Shown here one piece after another: positions 57,421-64,000 of a DNA stretch of 64,000 bases. Below the pieces are notes generated by a model. The model did not search any database and had not been told where the DNA came from. It saw only the letters and a list, made by a program, of their open reading frames with translations. The position numbers and the translations under genes are program-made. Origin of the DNA: Combretum micranthum. Lineage: Eukaryota; Streptophyta; Magnoliopsida; Myrtales; Combretaceae. Location: NCBI GenBank assembly GCA_024138025.1, contig JAMXBD010001362.1:326777-390776 (forward strand), given 5' to 3'. The stretch's first letter is position 1; each line of letters starts with the position of its first letter.

Positions 57421-60400
57421 TTATCCGCTATAATATTTCTCAATCCAACTTTCTATGGTCTCAACCTCGATCTTTCTTTGCATCACCAACCAATCTGGGT
57501 CGCTAGGTTTAGATGGAAGCAAATCAAGACAATGAGAGCCTAAAAAAAAGGAAAAAAAATTTATGTCATGGTCACAAAGTTTATGTAAACAATACGAAAC
57601 CATTGAACAGTTTATGTGCCATGCTTGTGGTAGGTAATCCATATAAAAAATCAACATTTTATAAGATAATTACAAAGATATAGTAACATGATGAAGATTT
57701 AAGCACTTTTACCATTGGTTGTAGAGACTGCAAGAATTGTATCTGAAATATTCTCTAACACTCTGAAAGTGGGAACACAAAGTATCATTAGAATCTCAAA
57801 CAGAATTCTATGTTAATATATAGGTAATGGAACAATGCTTTTGAGTGAAAAAAAGGTATGATTATTCACTAAATTACTAGGTATGTAAGGCTTGATAGTA
57901 AGGTCCTGCGACGAGAACACTGTGTGTTTTGATGGAGTGTAAATTGTGTAAGAGAATGATTGACAATATATAAGATTAGGATTGAAAATACTAATTCTAC
58001 ACTAATTGAATTCTTTTTGGTTGGAATGTGAAAACACCCAAAACTTTATTCTTTGTTTCGATAAATGAGTATTCAATAAATTAATAATCTCGACTAAGTA
58101 ATAATTTCTTTCGGTCCCACTTGAGTTAATATAATAGTTAATAATCTCACTAAATGCATATGATAATCATTTATAAAGAATATCCTTAAGGATCAACAAA
58201 AATATAAATTAATAATTCATCATATGCATAAAAACTTTCATATAAAGTTCATAATAAAGTTTTTCCAAACAACTTCTATTCTTTAAAATTTTACTCTTTG
58301 TTAAATCATACATCTAAAATTTTAATAAAATTTGTATTCTATTTACTCAAATTATTTTGTAATCCTTTGTCTTTCAAAACATTAATTAAAAAAAAAAAAC
58401 ACTTTTCTACCCATTTGTTCTTATTTCCAATATTTATCACAACTTTATAGTTTTTTTTTTTGGTTATAAACTTATTATTTTTTTTATATTTGTGTATTAT
58501 GAATTTTGAAATTTTTGATATATACACTATATATGCATATTGTCTATATTTACTTTCAATTTTCATTGATAAGTTATATATAAAATTTGGAAAAAAAAAG
58601 TGTAAATAAAATACAAAATCTTTTTTAATTAATAAATATTACCACTCTTTTATTTTCCTTCGGCGCCGGACAATCGAAACTCTCGACACTCCCAAGATCT
58701 TAATCTAACAACGATACTCTTTGCTGACTCGTTAAGTTTCTTTAAAGAACTTGAGATATTAGTGGGTACAACGCGAGGGAGATAAAGTAAGAAGCATGTT
58801 TAAGGAGACTAAATTTGGCCTGATCAAGTTCAGGGCATAATGTTGAGCAATCATATATATGTATATATATGTATATATAGAAAAAAAAAGTTAGTATGGT
58901 AAAGAAGTTCGAATACATATATATATATATATATATGTATTTCTCTAATACATGATAGGGTTGTAGTTGGAATGTTAGTGCTTGTATGCAGAATAAGAAA
59001 ATGACAAATAAGGAAATATCAATCTTACCCGCCGCTGCTATAAGGATCCCTGAGTCCGTTAGAGAAAATAATGTTGCTTCCAAACCTTTTAAGAATTAAT
59101 TTGATGTCCTGTAATAGACCAGGTGAACGATGCCTATTATTTGATATCCCTTTATCATCAATTGCAAGAAACATAAGATAAGTAAGTTTAATGTCTTCTT
59201 TGATTGAAGAAAATGGTGTAATTTTCTATCATTTTCAAGAAACTAAGTTGAGGGAAAGGGATGAAAATTAAATTAATAATGAATCCCAGATATGTAGAAT
59301 TTAAAAAACAAATAAGTAAAAATAAAAAATAAAAATTCATGAATTTGAGAGATATTTGTCACATTTATCAATACTTGTATTTTCATCAAGCTTGAATGAC
59401 AATAATATGATTCTAATGGTCTTGTACAGATATGTTCCAATTCATTGTAATTAGTTCAATTCTTTATAATAGTGTAAATTATACCACTACAAGAAAACTA
59501 GCTTTTAAAGATAGAATTTTTGCGGTGAAAAATAGGTAAAATATGTTATATTTTTACAAATACAATTAGCGACGATGGTTTTTGTGATGGAAATTTACGT
59601 TTAGAGACAAAATTTCCGTCTCTAAAGCCCAGTTTTTTTTTAGTGCCTGAGGTTATTAGCTTTTGAAAGTAAGTTTTATATCTAGTAATTAAAAAGAAAA
59701 ATCAAATTTTTATAAAATAAGTCAAATAAAGTATTCATTAAGAAAAATTGTGAAAAATTAATAAAAATTATAATCTAAACATTGATACCCTAAATAAATT
59801 TTAGGGTATCTAGGATACTTTATTTGACTCATTTTAAGTAATATTGATTTCTATTTCTAATCATTTGAAATGTTGATAATTCAAATGAAGTTATTATCCA
59901 ATGTGAATACTTTTTTATATAATTTATTTCCTCGTTAATAAGATCTTATTTTATTGCAATCGGACCATTTTCATCATAAACAGGGCTTTCCTTGTAGTTA
60001 GATACTTTTTCACCATACTAAAACTATTTTCGTTTAGAGATAATGTATTAATGTATTAAATGCAATAATGTATTAATTACATACATAACCGCCATAGTAA
60101 GTGGTGATCCAATGAGGTCGAGGGACAACTCCGTACAAGTTGTTGCAATCCTCAATGAAGTCGGTTAGATTGAAAGGACTTGGCTGGAACATGGAGTTAT
60201 TTGTGATGCCTAATGGAATCACCATCTCACTGCAAGTCTGATGAAAATAACAATTCCTTTTGAGATCATTACATTGATAAAATAACTTGCTGTTATTATT
60301 AGAAAATATCTCATATTGGACTAAATTCCAACTATATAACACAAAGTATACAATAAGATGGATGATATGCTGCAAAGTCTAGAGTAGTAACTTACATTAT

Positions 60401-63400
60401 GTAGAAGCACAGATATATTGGTCAAGGTAGGTATAAGCCATGAATGGTAATAAAAATGTCTAATATTTGAGCCGAAACTTTTTAAATGAAAAAATTACAC
60501 GAGAGAGAACGGGTATTCATGCCAAAGATTAAATAGATGATGGAAATTTCTTATAGCTCGAAAAGGAAATGTATAGTATAATTTACTCACTACATGTAGA
60601 TTACATGTGGTGCATAATACTATTGAAGTATTTCTTAATTACTTTATCATATGTCACTAGTGTGCTGTATAAATTATCAAATTAAATGTTAATTTTGCAA
60701 TCATCTGTTATAGTTGGTGAAATAAATGGTAAAGAGGGTTAAAATTTCTTCTTCTATAGTTTTCCAAAAATACAAGTCCATAGTTAAGATTATATCTTTA
60801 AAATGACAAGCAGCATCATTCTGATCCACTTCCGAACATCATAATACTATTATTAAGGTTTGTTAGGAATAACTGGACTTCAAAATGGGAAGGCAATTTC
60901 AAAGATGAAGTTTTCGACTAAGTGTGCGTACCTGCCAGTTCCAGCCAATATCTGTTTGAGATGGAACTTCGGGCTCGTTAACATAGCAGGACAAATTTCC
61001 TTTGGCAGCGACTACCGCAGCAAAAATTTTTTCAAGGAGGTTAATGCTAGAATTAGTATTCGTAGAAGATGCATTATTTATGCTTTCACATATGCGGGTC
61101 ACCGGATAAGTCGGTGGGTGGTTGTATTGGGCAGCTGTAGCATAAATTAAGATCAAGTAATCCTTGAGAACATCGGAATCTGTTAAAAGCCTGAAATAGA
61201 AAATGAAGGAAACTGGGGAATCAATATAAAACAATTTTGTTTTCATTTATCCGAATCAAAGTCATCACGAATTTAGGAAAAAGAATTTCGAAACAATATG
61301 TAGACGTGCTTGTCAATATTATGATTTTACTCATACGACTTTAGGATACTCTTTTGAGTTAACTTATATAAAGAATTGTTTTGTAAAATTTTATGATTTT
61401 AACCGATTTTACAAGTAATTTGAAAGAATCTTATGTCTTTAACCAAGTTTAATGATTTCTTCTATGTTAGTCAAGTATACTAAAATATAAGTAATAAGAC
61501 TATACTTCTACAAACTCATAAACTACTAAATATTTCTTATCATATTTTAATTATATTTCTACTCTTTCTCGCTGTGTCTCTCCATTCATTATTTGACATT
61601 TATAGCCTTAATTCAACATAGAGTCAAGTTTACAAGAGAACTTAGTTATTTCATTTTATTTTTTAATTATTAACTTATAAATAAGTTGAACGGTTTAATT
61701 ATCCTTCAATTTACAACTTTTATCAAATAATTTAGTTTCAACTGTACTTACCTTTTTTGTGTATATTATATTATGGATTAAGGGTTATTGTGAGAAAGAG
61801 AACTTATTTTCCTTTTTCCTCTTAAAAGTCCATTACATATCTTAATTTTTTTAATATGATTGTTGTAAGGATATTTATAAATTTTCAAAGCTGTTTTACA
61901 TGTATATTTATTGTAGAAAGTTACATTTCTATGATTCGATTTTATATTCCAATTCTACAGGCCATTGACAATTCTTCATAGAGCATGAGTTTGACAACGC
62001 TGTATAGATGAAAATGGTGATATGTTAGCATAATGTATCATAATAACAAAAATCAATTAATAATTGGGATAATTATAAATACTATCCAAAAACTAATGGT
62101 CAATACAAATAAATTCCTAAACTTTTAAAATATACTTTTAATTTCTATAACTTTTGAAAATATACATGTACTCTAAAAAAAAAAAATTATAAAGCAACAA
62201 AGCATTTGTTAAAAGAATTATAATAGCAACAGTGTGTTGATTGAGGTTTTAAGATATGGTTCGGCTAATACTAACAATAAGGAGGTTAAAGTATAGCGCA
62301 AAAGATTTCTTAGTGTGAATATATTTACAATATACTTTTAAGGATTTCCTTGACACATACTTGCATGTTTTGAATATTTTGCTCAGATTTGATAGACCAC
62401 TCGGTTGCGAAGCAATTTCATCGATTTCTTGCCATGATGCTTTTATAGATTCATAGCATGCCTCACTTGCTTCCTGCAATCAAAATAGTTCAATTTCCTA
62501 AGATTTTGTACTTGGCATAGTTGAAGTGCGAAAATATATACACTTACACTATTTTACCATCACTATATATTGGTTGAAAAATGATAAAAGAGGGGTGGGG
62601 GGAACTTTATAAAATCTGACCCTAAAATCTTTGGTGACAATAGCAAAATATCCATCCTGTGGAGTGATTTCATCAAAATAAAGGATTGGAGCTGATGAGG
62701 CTAGAGCTCCAAGAGCTATGTGTGGATATTTCAGCCTAAACCATGAAGCAAGCACTGCATATATAAAATAATTATCACCAATCAAATGTTAATATTAATG
62801 AATAACCGACTTTCCACCTTTCGGTAATAAATAATAATAAATCCACAAAGTAAATAATACATACTTCCACCATACGATCCACCAACAACAATTACTGGAG
62901 AATTAGTGGCATTAAATTTGCTTTTCACATGCCTAAGGATCACTGCATAATCTGCCAAAGCTTGAGCTGAGCTAAAGTATCCACGATTATTAGCATCTTT
63001 AAGAACTTCTTCAAAACTCATATTGAATGGGATGGAGTCACCATAATATCGATGCTGTCATAAGAATAATAAGATTGAATTATAGTTTTTAATTTTGTCT
63101 TGTGGATTACATGCACACATATAATAAGATTGAATTATTAGAGACAAATATAATTGTGTATATTTCAATTTACTAAAATTGTTTATTTGTGAATCCACTC
63201 ATGTATATGAACTATGAATATATATATAACAATAATCATGCTGCATGTACTTGATTGAATAGCTGGTGTTGATGTGTGTGATCACGTTTCATGTCCTTCG
63301 CCTTCTAAACCGATGATCTTGAATGGGAACACAATTTGGATTTGGTCATGATATTAATAATAATAATTAAAAAAAAAAAGAAATTCCTAGCTTCTTTATG

Positions 63401-64000
63401 CAAATCCAATAGAGTTCTACCATTATGGATATAGCTATTTTGGTCGAGTCAACATAAGTCAGCTATTTACATCTTTAACTGTTATAAACAAATTAACTAT
63501 AAATATGTCTTATCAATTTATAAGTAAATATATATATGTATATATATTTTTCATTGGTCTCTGTTTTTGACAAATAGTTTGTTTGTGAAATGAAATATAA
63601 AGTCGAAACGACAAAAAAATGATGAAACAAATCAAACTATAATTATATAATTTTAACTTTAGACAATCAGTGAAAACACAATGATCTATGTGTTTTGCTT
63701 TACATACCTCTATGTAAACTAATAGAGCTTTAAATCGCTGTGCATTTTCAGTGAGGAATCCAATATATTTCAAATCAGAGTCTAATGGTGATTCCTCGCC
63801 AAGATAAGCCAGGACTGGTGCATCTGGTCCGCCCCAATACTTGGAGTTGACTACATACTTTTGTTTAAAAGAAGTATAACTTTCTGGTCTATAGTTAAAA
63901 TGATCAAGTGTTTGATTGAAGAAAAATGTTCTAAATTCCTCCGAAATGGATGCTGGAGCTGTGTATTGTGAATCTTCAAAAATTGTTTCTGTCCCGTGCA
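57421..64000 (-). CDS. Lysosomal/vacuolar Pro-X carboxypeptidase (peptidase S28), 5'-partial, nine exons
   Basis: Serine carboxypeptidase of family S28 (prolylcarboxypeptidase-like), expected to be a secreted or vacuolar glycoprotein that removes residues C-terminal to proline. I read nine exons on the minus strand: 63708-64000 (continues past the window), 62865-63054, 62621-62754, 62361-62473, 60932-61190, 60085-60237, 59029-59108, 57713-57762 and 57421-57539. All junctions are GT-AG and keep frame, giving 462 residues plus stop. Family landmarks in order are [35 protein letters not shown] (nucleophile Ser about 157 of the partial protein), [24 protein letters not shown] (Asp about 401) and NGSHCLD (His about 426). 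The stop TAA is at 57421-57423. The N-terminus and signal peptide lie outside. The motif before exon 7 reads YGGYDIK; many plant relatives, from memory, have His at the fourth position. A small CACTA-like element sits in the 59109-60084 intron. Nothing in the visible exons suggests a pseudogene. Confidence 0.93.
59485..59645. mobile_element. Miniature CACTA-like element in an intron
   Basis: The segment opens with CACTACAAGAAAAC and closes with TTTTTTTTAGTG, whose reverse complement starts CACTAAAAAAAA. These are the hallmark CACTA (En/Spm) termini with an internal pairing of TTTAGAGAC and GTCTCTAAA. At 161 bp it has no coding capacity. The expected 3-bp target duplication is not seen (TAC on the left, CCT on the right), so the exact ends or the classification could be off. 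It lies within the intron between exons 6 and 7 of the Pro-X carboxypeptidase gene and leaves the splice sites untouched. Confidence 0.5.

Noticed and set aside
58742..59083. Minus-strand open frame of 113 codons near exon 7 of the carboxypeptidase
   Set aside because: It overlaps exon 7 in a different frame and is mostly intron sequence; the exon model explains the conserved part.
60860..61150. Plus-strand open frame of 96 codons
   Set aside because: It is the antisense shadow of exon 5 of the Pro-X carboxypeptidase.

Overview
The window is AT-rich nuclear DNA from a flowering plant, most likely a eudicot. The evidence is a spliced plant-type serine carboxypeptidase gene with GT-AG introns, Ty1/copia and Ty3/gypsy retrotransposons with initiator-Met tRNA primer sites, chromodomain-bearing gypsy integrases, and CACTA, Mutator-like and Harbinger-like miniature elements. 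No bacterial, organellar or viral genome features are present. The species cannot be named from the sequence.

Layout. 13-4742: long non-coding LTR-like repeat ('family A', copy 1). 4840-10140 (minus): decayed, 3'-truncated copia element of SIRE/Maximus type with its 5' LTR. 11342-14902: weakly supported LTR-like element. 16105-18240: rearranged family A pieces forming a 0.5-kb-arm inverted repeat. 19804-21940: 3'-truncated copia element. 23165-27269: full family A copy 4. 27665-29201: long terminal-inverted-repeat element between 75-bp direct repeats. 29577-30240: Tekay/Del-like gypsy 3' remnant with a 5S-rRNA-like segment in its LTR. 31067-40225: complete but decayed gypsy element with a perfect 5-bp target duplication, itself carrying nested family A copy 5 (32284-35798). 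30326-43014: tandemly duplicated unique segment; the second copy preserves the empty site of both the gypsy element and a MITE, and folds into a pre-miRNA-like hairpin. 43951-44361: Mutator-like MITE. 44546-47600: interrupted family A copy 6. 51250-56636: very young gypsy chromovirus with nearly identical LTRs. 57421-64000 (minus): the only clear host gene, a lysosomal/vacuolar Pro-X carboxypeptidase (peptidase S28), with nine exons and its 5' end outside the window.

How it fits together. This is a gene-poor arm next to one host gene that has grown by nested insertion. The inferred order around 30-43 kb is: segmental duplication, then gypsy insertion into copy 1, then family A insertion into the gypsy gag. 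Almost all retrotransposon coding sequence is broken. The element at 51-57 kb is the exception in age, although its gag also carries frameshifts. The Pro-X carboxypeptidase exons join in frame with catalytic Ser, Asp and His all present, so that gene looks functional.
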